Shown here one piece after another: positions 31,269 through 41,908 of a stretch of DNA of 64,000 nt (positions are counted from its first letter, which is position 1; every line of letters begins with the position of its first letter). The translations under genes and the position numbers were made by a program. The DNA lies in the NCBI GenBank assembly GCA_036250225.1, contig JAPZLL010000004.1:124001-188000 (forward strand), in the 5' to 3' direction. The notes beneath the pieces were generated by a model, which saw only the letters and a list, made by a program, of their open reading frames with translations, was not told the origin of the DNA and made no database searches. The stretch is from Cercophora sp. LCS_1. Lineage: Eukaryota; Ascomycota; Sordariomycetes; Sordariales; Lasiosphaeriaceae.

Positions 31269-32549
31269 TTGCAAGAGAGCAGATAGCCTTCCGTCCGGAA
31301 CGACGTGTGATTAATCAGAGGGGTCGGTATAAGAGCGTCCTCTGTGACAAACATGAACATGTTCTAGAACATACCTACGTAGGCTAGTATGTAATTAGGC
31401 AACAGGCAGAGTACTACGACTAGGCACATTGTCGACATGTGATTTGCTTGAACTTAAAATGAAAGGTCAACGGATATCAAACAGTGTTTATTCTGAACTG
31501 CAGCTGGCGGGCGTGAACATCCAAGATGCTGAAGTTGAGCAGATCTTTGCAAGTCGATCTTCGATCGAACCTTCACTTCTGCTTGTGCTAAAGAAGATGC
31601 TGTATTAACCAAAGACTCCCTTTATTTTATGTCTGCATATGTTGCAAGAAGAATACATTTTCCCCATGAATGTCACCTTGAATGAATTGGGAAGAACCAA
31701 TGCGCCCTTTCCTCCTGATGACAATGCTGCAGGTGTACATGATGATTCATCCTGCGCATGGTGTTGAAAATATCCAATTAAACCGCTTGCGCTGCTTGGC
31801 TCCAATATCACAGACGGAAGGAGCAGAACTGATGAACTACAACGTTCCGGGGGCAACCAGGGGGCAACCAGGGAGCCGGGTTCACGCCAAGACCTATCCG
31901 CACCAGTCCTCGCCCCACAATTTCCGCCCGAAAACCCCACCGCCCCGCTTAGAGACTTCTTTCTTTCAACCACACTACAGTAAACTGCCAAACAGCGAAC
32001 TGCAAGCATCACCTCCATCAACCCACTTCACGAAGCTGATCTTCTCGTGCTGTGTATTTTTGAGAGAGTGTTTAGCCTTCGATTCTGACACGGCAAAGGA
32101 GAGTGCTTTTCAACCATCTTCCTCATGGCGGCCTGAGCATCTCTCGATTGTCCCTTCCGTTTGACACCTTACACCCGACGAATCCTCTTCGCTTGAGACG
32201 AAAACTTGTCCAGTGTTCCTTCCTTCCGAACATCTGTCCACCACAGTCTTTCCGCCAGGTCCTCGCGACGAAAGAACGCCAGAGCGGCAACTTGCGACAA
32301 AAGCTGCACTCTTTCGTCTCACTCCACCTCCCTGCTTATTCCAAATACGACGGCCCATCCAGGCAGTTGCCTCGACAAGAGTGCTGCTCTTTCTTCTCAA
32401 TTTTCTCCTCTCACGCCAGAACCACCTCCCACCAGGCAATCCTCTGGTGCACTCGTCGAGAATTACAACGGTCATCTCCTTCCGTCCGCCTTTTTCAACC
32501 CGCAACCATTCAGGCAGGTGCTGAGACGAAAGCCACACTTCCATCCACC
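31269..32549. other. Intergenic region and long leader
   Basis: 1.28 kb without a supported gene. An inverted-repeat cluster gaacatgttctagaac at 31355-31370 resembles a heat-shock element. A short tandem duplication (gggggcaacca twice) is at about 31849-31871. From about 32160 to 32549 the plus strand is pyrimidine-rich, likely the leader of the next gene. Confidence 0.4.
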
Positions 32550-34208
32550 ATGGCTCCTCCCTACCTGCCCATTCTGATATTCGGCTTTGATTTCGAGCTG
32601 CAGAAAAGACTGCACTTCGGTAAGATCTGGGCGGCATCATTCCTCCATCCTCGCTTCATCAATGAAGACCACCCGCAGCTCCAGGGTCTGTACCACAATG
32701 ACCAGGCCATCAAGCGCGAAGTTAGATATGGCAACAACGTTGCCATGCTCTTTCGCGCCGCTGTCCATCTAGGAAACGCCTGCGGTCAGCCCGAAGGCAC
32801 CTACTTCTGGCCAGCCCTTGCCAAGGCTTTTGGCACCCAGCCTGAGCTGATTCAGGATTTCGTGGAAACCCTCACACAAGCCCGCAGGAAGCAGCGTCAC
32901 TTGTATGCTAAGGAGACATCTGACACGGCACGCGCTGCGGACATGTGGATTGAATTTGTTGACCGCTGCCGGTCGAATGATATCACGATTCCGTCGACGT
33001 CTGAAATGGACGGCATTCTGAAGCGGTTCCTGGATGGATTCAGGAACACGCAAGTCAACGCGGCCAATGTGCCGCTCACCGGGCGGCCTCCCTCAGTGTC
33101 CAGCAACCAGCGCCGGCCTCCTCCCAATGTCTCGACCAGACCTCCGCCGCCCATCAAGACGGAGTTTCCCCCCACCAGCAGGGGTTTGCACAGCGGCCTG
33201 AGTTCAGCTCGCAAGAGGTCGGCCTCGCCGACCCGCACGCCGACCTCTGCTACCAAGAGAGCTCGTCACAATGTTGAGGACCAACCGCACGCTGCGATCC
33301 CTCAGGCGGGCGACCACTCGACGACAGATGAGCGTCGTGATTCTTTGGGCATGATGCCCCCGCCTACATCAGCTCACTCGGTTGCGTCCCAACCTCTTTT
33401 GGGACCACCGACTGATCAGCGCCCACACGCCAGCTACGAGAATCAAGTCATTGGCGATGAAAGTGCGGCTTCTACCGACAAATCAGTCAACACGGCCGAA
33501 CCCAGAATGGTTGCTGCTCCTGGCGCAGAGCAGCCCAATAGAACGGAGGACAGGTCATCGGCGACCGGCGATGTTGCTGATCCGAACCAGCAGCTTTTAG
33601 AGGAGGCCACCGCTTTGGTGGAGACGAATCCCCAGACCGAAGTCGTTCCTACTCACGGCGGAGTTCCAGAGGGTGGGCTTGAGGGCGAAGTGAAGCACAT
33701 GAAGGATGTTATGGAAATGATGATGGATTCGATGCACGCCATCGCCGATAATCTTCACTACATCAAGGACGGCATCGCCGAAGTGAAGCAGACTCAGCCC
33801 GCGACATCGGCCCTTCTCGAGCCGATTCAGTCTCTCGCCAACAATGTCACGCTTCTCAGAGACGAAGTCGCCACCCTCAAGAACCAGTCCCGTCAGCCGG
33901 CCCCCGACGATGATCTTAGAAGTCTGGTGGAGGCGCAAGGCCAGTTGATTAGACAGATGAGCGCCCAGCTCAACGCAGTTGCCAGTCAGCAAGCACGTAC
34001 TCATGCAGTGCTGAATCCGCCAGTTAGAACGGTTGGACAGGCGATGAAGGCGGCAGAGCATGACTTAATACACCATCTGAAGACTGTCAGGGCTCTCTTG
34101 GACCAGTCAAACAAGGTTGCGAGCAAACAGGCCTCGATCCAGACAGCCGAGTTCCTCATTGCGCTTGAAGATGGCCTCAAGTGCGCCCGGGCTGGCTTGC
34201 AGAGTTAG
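32550..34208 (+). CDS. Predicted nuclear protein with C-terminal coiled coil, unknown function
   Basis: A single exon of 552 codons with the ATG in strong context (ccaccATGGC). Residues 1-165 form a compact helical domain (LPILIFGFDFELQKRLHFGK, WAASFLHPRF, YFWPALAKAFGTQPEL). Residues 170-235 are Pro/Ser-rich with a bipartite-like nuclear signal (ARKRSASPTRTPTSATKRAR). A polar disordered stretch follows, and about 375-545 has heptad-like helices (MKDVMEMMMDSMHAIADNLHYIKDGI; LANNVTLLRDEVATLKNQ), suggesting oligomerisation. The frame stays open upstream but without conserved-looking sequence. No known domain recognised. Confidence 0.75.
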   Translation: MAPPYLPILIFGFDFELQKRLHFGKIWAASFLHPRFINEDHPQLQGLYHNDQAIKREVRYGNNVAMLFRAAVHLGNACGQPEGTYFWPALAKAFGTQPELIQDFVETLTQARRKQRHLYAKETSDTARAADMWIEFVDRCRSNDITIPSTSEMDGILKRFLDGFRNTQVNAANVPLTGRPPSVSSNQRRPPPNVSTRPPPPIKTEFPPTSRGLHSGLSSARKRSASPTRTPTSATKRARHNVEDQPHAAIPQAGDHSTTDERRDSLGMMPPPTSAHSVASQPLLGPPTDQRPHASYENQVIGDESAASTDKSVNTAEPRMVAAPGAEQPNRTEDRSSATGDVADPNQQLLEEATALVETNPQTEVVPTHGGVPEGGLEGEVKHMKDVMEMMMDSMHAIADNLHYIKDGIAEVKQTQPATSALLEPIQSLANNVTLLRDEVATLKNQSRQPAPDDDLRSLVEAQGQLIRQMSAQLNAVASQQARTHAVLNPPVRTVGQAMKAAEHDLIHHLKTVRALLDQSNKVASKQASIQTAEFLIALEDGLKCARAGLQS

Positions 34209-35223
34209 GAACCTGCCGCCCAGATATTTTTTGAAACGGGGTATACGTCCAAGAAGTAGGAAGGTTTGACAGTCGGCATGTGCGGATTTGCTTTGGCTGT
34301 ATTGCGGAGAATGGCACAACTAGGGCATCGGGTACGCGTGGCGTTGGGCGTCTGGTTTGTTTTACAGTGTACCTACATGACAATACACGGTACAAATGAG
34401 TACATAGGTCCATAGCAGATAGATACTCGGGAACGGCAAATGCATGTTCCCTCTATTGTAGATATTTCAACCCACATGTTCCAGCTGATGCTATCGTGGT
34501 CTCATCGTTATCTTGTTCGGCATTCTTCGGCGCTGAGTGTCAAACTTTGTTCAAGCCACCTAATCGCATATCGACGCCATGTCCACCCAAGATCCGGAAG
34601 AGTTGTCTTGTGTGATGGTGAGTTACATTTACTTTTGGTTTAGTGCGGCACTCAATGAATCCTGATTTTGAACATTCCCAGCAATACTTTTACCCGTTCT
34701 GCCATGCAAACTTGGAATATCCTAGCCGAGAATGAACGATTCCTTTGTCTTCTGGTTCAATGTTTCCGTTCTTGACATTATCATGATGCTTTTCACCAAC
34801 TCAACCATAGGCACTCAGAGTTCAGTGAGGCCAGCCACATTGTCATCACAAAACCCGTGATCCGCAATCTCCGGTTCGCCAAAGTCTATCAGACCCCGCA
34901 ACTTAAAGGCGTCCCCGAAGCCTCTGACGTAGCCTGCTGACGATATAACCTCGGCCAATGCCATATCTGCTGAAGCTTGCCCAAAAAGTCCCTCACCTCA
35001 TAAGGCCGTAGGAATGCCCACGCGCAACCGAAAGCCAACCGAAAGCCAACCGAGCTTTTTCATGAACCCTTATCGGTTTGACTATTTGTGGGGGTTCCAT
35101 CCCCCCAACACATAAATCTCTTCTCGTTTGCCTTTCCACCACGTTTTCCTCCTCTCTACTCTCTCTCTCTCTCTCTCGTGAACCCAGACCAGCAAGGCAA
35201 GACAAACCCCGAGACCAGCAGCC
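34209..35223. other. Intergenic region, 1 kb
   Basis: No supported gene. A small duplication (ccgaaagccaa twice) is at about 35028-35050, followed by a (CT)n tract at 35159-35177 in the leader of the next gene. A 49-codon minus-strand ORF at 34815-34964 is discussed in the findings. Confidence 0.4.
35159..35177. repeat. (CT)n microsatellite in 5' leader
   Basis: About nine CT dinucleotides, about 50 bp before the ATG at 35224. CT-rich leaders are common around fungal transcription starts. Confidence 0.8.
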
Positions 35224-36993
35224 ATGGCGTGTTTCTCCCTTCTCCTCAGGCTCGTCGCCTCTGCAGTCGTCGTCGCAGGGTCACCGGTGCCACTGGAGTC
35301 CGGCTGCCGTGTGAGGGAGCAGCTCCCGTTCTACCACCACTGCCCCGGCTCGATTGCGCCCTTCCTCCACCTGGGCGGGCCCCCGAGCCAGTGGCTTGAG
35401 CCCGAGGACGTGGCCGAGTGTGTGCTTGTTCCCCAGGAGCAGTTCGTCGTCGAATGCTCCAAGGACGATGACCACGCCTCGGAGGATACGACGGAAGAGC
35501 CCACCATCGCCGTCCGCTCTTCCGGTGACGATGACGTCTCTTTTGCCCCGTTAATCTCCAAGATCCCCGAGGAGAAGCCCTACGACAAGGACGTGAGCAA
35601 CTATGCCTTGGACGTCCCCGTCGACAAGTCAGTCGTCCTCCGCTGGCGTCTTGCCGTCAAGCTTCCCGAGACGGGACAGGTCTGGACGTGGTTCAACCAC
35701 CACAAGATCGCCGACCGCGACCAGCGCCAGGACTTTTCGGAAATCGTGCGTCTCAAGTCCCGCAGCACCAACTACGTCGGCATCTACAACGTCTCGTTCT
35801 CCTACTTCCCGCCCGCGAGCACCGACAAGAGCATCCCCGTCTTCGGCACCATCGAGACGACCAACGTTCACCGCCTCGATAACAAGCGCGGCTTCGACCG
35901 TGCCGCCGTGCCATCCGCCATTCCGACCGTGCAGATCGCCCGTCGCAGCACGGTCTGGCCACCCACCTTTTCCAACCCCATCAGCGACGACGTCGCCCGG
36001 GACGCACCCATCGCAGGCCCCATGTCCCTCGAACAACGCGTCGCCTACCTGGAGAAAAACGGCGTCCCCTCCCGTCCGCACTACGTCCCCTCCGAATCCC
36101 ACCCCTGGGTCTACGTCTACACCCAAAAGGAATGGGCGCCCTGGCCATCCTCCCTCTTTGATGCGTCTTCGTCCGATCTCCTCCGATACGCGACCCAAGC
36201 CCCCATCACAACGGAGCCAACCCTCTGGGAACCACCGGTCACCAGCCCCCAAGACACCAACCACCCCAACTACGCCTCCCCGTTCGACATGTCGGAAATG
36301 GCCCAACACGAGGGCGTCACCGTCTGGATCGTCTTCCTCGTGTTCCCCTTGATCATGTGCATCGCCCTCGCCATGGACGTCATGAACAAGTGGCGCACGG
36401 GTGAAATGCAAGAGGAACTCTGGGCCGCATGGGGTGTTTTGACCTGCTGTTTCCCCCGGTCGCCGCGTGGACCTGCCATCGCGCCGGTGATGCATCACCA
36501 CAAGGCGGCGCAGGTCATGCATCAGCCTGCTCCTGTGGCACAGCCTGATCTGGAAAAGGGAGGCATGTATGTTAGTGAGAGTTCTGTGGGTGGTGGCAAG
36601 GGGAAGGAGGTGTCGCCGGTGATTACGACGATCGAGGAGGAGAAGGGTACGGGTGCTGAGATTACACCTGTGAAAACCAAGACGGCGGGCGGCGGACCGT
36701 ATGGGGGGTATGAGAGGGGAAGTTTTGCGCCGACTTTGAACGATGCTTCTTCGGCTGAGACGGCGGTTGCTCCTACCACTACTACTACCACTACTACTGC
36801 TGGGCATGGATCGGGCGGGCATGGGAATGGCGTGGGGATTGGGATTGGGATCGGGTTGACGACGGGGAGCTCGCCGGCTAGTGGGACGACGGGGTCGCCG
36901 TTTTTTCATAATGTGGGCGGGGAGAGGAGCGGGAGTGGTGGGAGGAGGGAGAGTGGGAATGACAGTGGGGGTGGGGGTGGGGAGGATAAGTGA
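35224..36993 (+). CDS. Type I membrane protein of unknown function
   Basis: A single exon of 589 codons. A signal peptide (MACFSLLLRLVASAVVVAG) starts it. The lumenal/extracellular part (about residues 20-360) has few Cys and an acidic segment (KDDDHASEDTTEE, about 80). A beta-rich central region contains VVLRWRLAVKLPETGQVWTWFNHH and N-glycosylation sites, and a Trp-rich stretch (SHPWVYVYTQKEWAPWPSS) precedes the membrane. One transmembrane helix lies at about 364-386 (VWIVFLVFPLIMCIALAMDV). The cytosolic tail is low complexity: His/Ala, a Thr run and Gly-rich repeats. Codon bias supports this frame over two other long open frames at the same locus. No family recognised. Confidence 0.8.
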   Translation: MACFSLLLRLVASAVVVAGSPVPLESGCRVREQLPFYHHCPGSIAPFLHLGGPPSQWLEPEDVAECVLVPQEQFVVECSKDDDHASEDTTEEPTIAVRSSGDDDVSFAPLISKIPEEKPYDKDVSNYALDVPVDKSVVLRWRLAVKLPETGQVWTWFNHHKIADRDQRQDFSEIVRLKSRSTNYVGIYNVSFSYFPPASTDKSIPVFGTIETTNVHRLDNKRGFDRAAVPSAIPTVQIARRSTVWPPTFSNPISDDVARDAPIAGPMSLEQRVAYLEKNGVPSRPHYVPSESHPWVYVYTQKEWAPWPSSLFDASSSDLLRYATQAPITTEPTLWEPPVTSPQDTNHPNYASPFDMSEMAQHEGVTVWIVFLVFPLIMCIALAMDVMNKWRTGEMQEELWAAWGVLTCCFPRSPRGPAIAPVMHHHKAAQVMHQPAPVAQPDLEKGGMYVSESSVGGGKGKEVSPVITTIEEEKGTGAEITPVKTKTAGGGPYGGYERGSFAPTLNDASSAETAVAPTTTTTTTTAGHGSGGHGNGVGIGIGIGLTTGSSPASGTTGSPFFHNVGGERSGSGGRRESGNDSGGGGGEDK

Positions 36994-38448
36994 GCAGTGA
37001 CAAGGACTGGGAAGGAAGGGAGAGGCGTCTGGAATGGCAGGTGCGATGCACGCACGGGGTTTTTCCTTTCGTGTATATTCTTTTGTCCTGTCGCGTTTTT
37101 GTTGTCTAGGGTTTTTTTTTTTCACAACCCCGTGTGTACCTTAGTTGGATAGGTACTGAAATAAAAAAAATGAAAATAATCCGTCAAGTGTTAAGTGAGT
37201 GGTGACCATCAGAGTAGACTTGGGGAGCTTTGGAATTCGAGTCCACCGCACCCAGACTCATCTTTCATTTACTCTCCTAATCGCAGTGGTGTGAAGATAG
37301 ATACGGATGTGTTGATGGCGTTGATGTTGATCTCAATATTCACCTTTTTGACGAAACGTAGATTTTTGTCATCCTGTTTTCTTGTTATACGCCCCTCTTT
37401 ATGATGAGCTCACGCTCTCAAGTTACGCAGTTCTCCATTACCGACTCAGGACACTTAGATGACTCCCTACTTGACATCTGCCTCCGCACAATCACGTCAA
37501 GTTGGCGGGAGAAACAGCCACAACACATTTTTCTGGAACTGTCACAGAGCTCCACGTTTGATAAGATCCTGCTGATCAATCTCATTCTGCGAAAGGATGC
37601 CTTTGCAACAACAATGCTGTGGAGTCGTCGCTACCCACAACTCCCCGGGCTGTTCATAAGTGAGATTGACTGAAACATGGGTCGTTTAAGCTAGCTTGTT
37701 TCGTTGGGCGCTCATTGTATTCTTTAACCGTCCCCTGCTCGAACCGGATGGTTCACGCTCGGCCGCCAAGAGCTTGGTGCCTGACAGTTTGGCCTGGAGC
37801 CCCTTGGCGGAAAAGCCAGATAGATTCTTGACTAATAGCCGTCCGGCTACGCTGCTATGCGGGGGAAGGAATTTGCCATTTCTTTCCGTGGGACCGTGTA
37901 ACCAGCTTGCGCTCGATCCCCGCTGAAGATGATGATGAGGGCTCAGGATTATCCATGCGGCGGTTGCGGCACAGGCGGCAGATGCTAAAAGACAGGGAAT
38001 TAGCGCGATCTCGCCTGGCCGACATTTGTGTAACAGACCGACAGGCTGACCAAGAACGACATGTGCCATTTTTCGGTGAGTGTTTGCAGCTTTTTAGACA
38101 GAGTTGCTTTGGTAGTATGTCGTGCAACCTCAGCATCTATCTGCCATTAATCTGGCTGTTTGGTCTCTGTAACACACCCAGTCGGCTTGCCAGCTCGCCC
38201 GATCCACTTGTACACCGGATATTTGCAGCTAGATAGCGACTATCATATTGGAGCTTCGGGGGGCCATCCGAGGCACCATGTTTCCGGCAATGACCTACAC
38301 TGGCAACATGGCAGTGGAACAATACCTACATAATGATCGGTCCAATACATGTCACTGCACGCGCACAGGGGCACATCACTCACCGTTTTTCTCAATAGGT
38401 ATCGTACCTAGGGAGTGAGTGACCTTGTGACTCGACAAGTTCATCACA
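36994..38448. other. Intergenic region, 1.45 kb
   Basis: Poly-T (about 37116) and poly-A (about 37165) runs mark the 3' flank of the previous gene. The rest holds short ORFs without codon bias or splice support. I see no gene here. Confidence 0.4.
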
Positions 38449-40554
38449 ATGTCACCCCATTCACTCCGTGGAGCCTTGATTTGGGCGATTCAATTCGCTG
38501 CTGCTGCGGCGCAGACGATTGTGACGGGAGACGGCACCGTGTTGGGTGATGCTCCTCCTCCTCCCTCTTCTCCACGCTGAGTGTTGGTGTGGTGTAGGTA
38601 TTGGCAACTAGATCCGCTAACACGAAAATGCAGCTGCCAACAGGTCGACGATTGCTCCAGCCGGGGAGATGGTGGCAAGCGTCCAAGACGATGTGTCTCG
38701 CATCCAGCTGACGGATGCCGTCTTGGCAAATCTGACTGCGCTGCAGCTCACCAACGTGTCACTCTTTGGCTTTGGAGGAAAGGATGCCCGTAGCCCGAGC
38801 ACGAACGTCACTGCGGCCTGCAAGGCCTTTCCTGGCGACGCCGATTACCCGGCTCCGCCAGCCTGGACCGTCTTGGACCTGCTCACTGGCGGCGGATTGA
38901 TCAAGACGGTCCCCATCGGCGCCGTCTGCTACCCCAATCAGACAGCTTACGATGCCGTTAAATGCCAGGATATCCTTGCCAACTGGACCAAGTCCGAGAC
39001 GCAGTAAGCTCCCTTTTAGCTGTTCTCGGGGAACCTTGAGTCTGACAAGACAGCGTCCGTGACCCTACGTCGGTCATGTCACCGCTCTTCCAAGGCGAGA
39101 CCTGCTCCCCGCAAAAAGGCAACTCGTCAACATCCTGCACGCTCGGCGGCTTCCCGTCGTATGCCGTCAAGATCACGACGGTGGCGCAGGCGCAGCTGGC
39201 TGTCAACTTTGCGCGTAACGCCAACCTCCGCCTCGTTGTTAAGAATACAGGCCATGACTTCCTCGGCAAGTCGATGGGTGCCGGCGCCCTTTCCATCTGG
39301 ACACATCACCTCAAGGGCATCCAGTTCCTCTCCGAAGTGAGCACGCCGTCCTACTCGGGCCCGGCCTTCCGCATTGGCGCCGGTGTTCAGGTGGGCGAAC
39401 TGTATGCCGCAGCCAACCAGCACAACGTGACAGCCGTTGGTGGCGAGTGCAAGGGCGTAGGTGTTGCCGGTGGCTACACCATGGGTGGCGGGCACTCACC
39501 GATGAGCACCAAGTACGGGCTAGGAGCCGATCAGGTGCTGAGCGCCGACGTGGTGCTGGCCGACGGGCGCTTCATCACGGTCAACGAGACGTCTCACCCG
39601 GATCTCTTCTTTGCGCTGCGAGGCGGCGGCGGCGCTACTTTTGGCGTTGTAACCGCACTCACGGTCAAGGTCTACCCACGCATGACCTTCTCGGGCGTCA
39701 CCTATGCCATTGCGTCTGGCGCCAATACCAACGGCTCTAGCAGCGCGTTTTGGTCCATCCTGTACGCCTACTGGCGGCGCATGCCCGAGTTCGCCGCCAA
39801 GGGTAGCTACGGGTACTCGATGGTCTTCTCGCAGCGCTCGACCGGCGCGTTGACCTGGAACATGCTCCCCTGGCTCGTCCCGGGGATGCCGCTAGACGAG
39901 TTCAAGGCCATGACGGCGCCCCTGTTCGCCGAGTGGGCGGCGCTGGGCCTGACCAACTTCACGCCGACATATTTTGAGTACGACAATTTCTACGATGCGT
40001 GGACGCGTCACTTCCCGACCGAGGGCGTAGCAGTTTCCACCTTCCGGACCGCATCGCGCCTGTTCCCGCGCGCGTTGTGGAACGATACGGCGAAGCGGGA
40101 GGCGTTGTTTGATGCCGTCAGCGGCATCGTCAAGGAGGGTTCTGCGCTCATCCAATATAACATTAACCCGGCGAAGCCACAAGGTACGCCGGCGAACGGG
40201 GCCAACTCGCACTGGAGGGATGCCGTGTGGTTCACCATTATGGGGGCCGGCTGGACAGCGGGGGTGAGCGAACAAGAGCTGGAGACAACGAACCGGAAGA
40301 TTACCGAAGATTGGATGGGTAGGTTGAGGGGATATGGGCCGGGCGGGTACGGGAACGAGGGCGACGTGATGGAACCGGACTTTGGAGAGGCGTTTTTTGG
40401 GAGTAATTATCAGCGGTTGCTCCGCATCAAGCAGCAAGTGGACCCGGGTGATTTGTTTTGGGCGCCCACGGCCGTTGGATCCGAGAAGTGGAAGGTCCAA
40501 GGGCCTAGGGAGTGGTTGGCGATGCAGACGGGGAAGCTGTGCAGGGTGCACTAG
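38449..40554 (+). CDS. Secreted FAD-linked oxidase, berberine-bridge-enzyme type
   Basis: Three exons: 38449-38545, 38634-39003 and 39054-40554 (655 aa; phases close). A signal peptide (MSPHSLRGALIWAIQFAAAAAQ) is followed by an extension with N-glycosylation sites (NLTALQLTNVS). The PCMH-type FAD domain has VKNTGHDF (His about 222, the usual 8-alpha-histidyl site) and GGECKGVGVAGGY...GGGHS (Cys about 288, the usual 6-S-cysteinyl site), so bicovalent flavin is predicted. The C-terminal BBE motif is present as QVDPGDLFWAP. Family members oxidise sugars, alkaloids or phenolics with O2; the substrate here is unknown. The first intron donor (GTGATG) is weak, but the joint VLAANRSTIAPAG fits homologues I know. 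Confidence 0.9.
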
Positions 40555-40989
40555 ATTAACTCCTGAGCAATTCCTGAGCCAGGGTGCACACACAAGCTTG
40601 GATTGTGATGCCAGTTCTTTTGCAAAACTGTCTCAAGGGCCGTCACGCTCTCTGGTTTTTATTTCTTGCGTATCGATGTTGCGCCCTCGATTTTTCCTAG
40701 AAGCCCAGGCCAGCGACCTCTCTGCTGCTCTGCAAGCTTCGGCATCGATAAGGTGGGGGGTAGCCGGCGTGAGTCACCAGAAGCGTCCCGATGCAGCAGG
40801 TGCATCAACGGCAGGTCAAGACCGAATGCAGGCTCAGACAAACTTGGAATTCATTATGAATCATCTGGCTTTGTAGAAGTTGCGACGAAGAAGGCACCGT
40901 TGTTCTGCGTTTATAAGGGATAACATATCTCTCGCAGCCCGAGTTGGCAATCGAGGCTTAGAGACATCCTCACATCAGTAGCAACAACA
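40555..40989. promoter_or_regulatory. Intergenic region with TATA box of the GNAT gene
   Basis: These 435 bp contain the oxidase 3' flank and a TATA-like tataag at 40912-40917, 73 bp before the GNAT ATG. Nothing else recognised. Confidence 0.4.
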
Positions 40990-41908
40990 ATGGACAGCAC
41001 CAGCAACATTGAGAACACCAAAAACTTCTGCTTTCCAATCCCGTGTCTAAAAGATAGCCGGATTAAGCTTGTTCCTTTCAATGTAAGTTACGCTCTTCTA
41101 AGCCCGTTTCCAAATTCATGAACTATTATATCAAGCACGGAGTCTCTTGTCTACCTTAGGTACCTGGCAGGGGGGGATTACAAACAACATGTGCGAAACG
41201 ACTGAATATAGTCAACAGATCTCAAAGCATGCGCAAACAGTCTTCGACTTCACCCGTCAGGACCCACATGCATACGCACACCTCTCCTTCGGACCATATG
41301 ATGCCGTTGAGGGATACGAAAAGCTGGTCAAGGAACTGGAGGAAGATAAGTCTGTGTTTACATTTGCCATCATGCTCCGCGACCGTCATCAGAACCCCGC
41401 TGCAAGCCCTTTTAGCGACGAGAACGGACTCGAGGGAACGGTAAACATAGATGAACGGAAAGAGCTGGGAGAGGAGATGGTAGGCACCATGGCCTATTGC
41501 AATGCCAATCCCGAGGACCGCTCGACCGAAATCAGCCTCGTGCAGATATTCGCAAAATACCGGCGCCGTGGCTTCGCGGTGGATGCCGCCCGTTTGCTAT
41601 TGGAATATGCGCTCACTCCTGTCTCGGCGGGTGGCCTCGGGCTAGCGAGAGTAGAATGGCACGCTAGCACCACGAATCTGGGCTCGATTGCTGTTGCGCA
41701 AAGGCTCGGGTTTGAGAAGATGGGGGTGATCAGGTATGAGAGGTTTTTGAAGGATGGGAAGGAGAGGGGAAAGGTGGGAAACGGGAGGTCGGAGGTGCCG
41801 CCTGGGACTGGGGTTGGGGATCTCTGGAGGGATCTGGTTATGTTTGTGGCGTATTGGGATGCTTGGGTAGGAGGGGAGGGAAACATTAGAACACCCACAG
41901 CCCAATGA
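40990..41908 (+). CDS. GNAT (RimJ/RimL-like) N-acetyltransferase
   Basis: Two exons: 40990-41082 and 41219-41908 (260 aa). The 136-nt intron has a GTAAGT donor; splicing joins IKLVPFN to ISKHAQTVF, matching the beta1-alpha1 start of RimL-like enzymes. The core has AHLSFGPYD (about residues 52-60), MVGTMAYCNANPEDRSTEI and the acetyl-CoA loop KYRRRGFAVDAARLL (about 165). VEWHASTTNLGSIAVAQRLGFEKMGVIRYER completes the fold. A WRDLVMFVAYWDAW ending is typical of the fungal group. Substrate unknown. It sits 435 bp downstream of the oxidase on the same strand. Confidence 0.88.

Noticed and set aside
35603..36352. Second plus-strand frame of 249 codons in the membrane-protein gene
   Set aside because: Extremely Pro/Ser/Arg-rich, as expected from a shifted reading of a C-biased gene.
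35629..37125. Minus-strand ORF of 498 codons
   Set aside because: It lies antisense to the membrane-protein gene; the plus frame has the signal peptide, transmembrane helix and better codon use.
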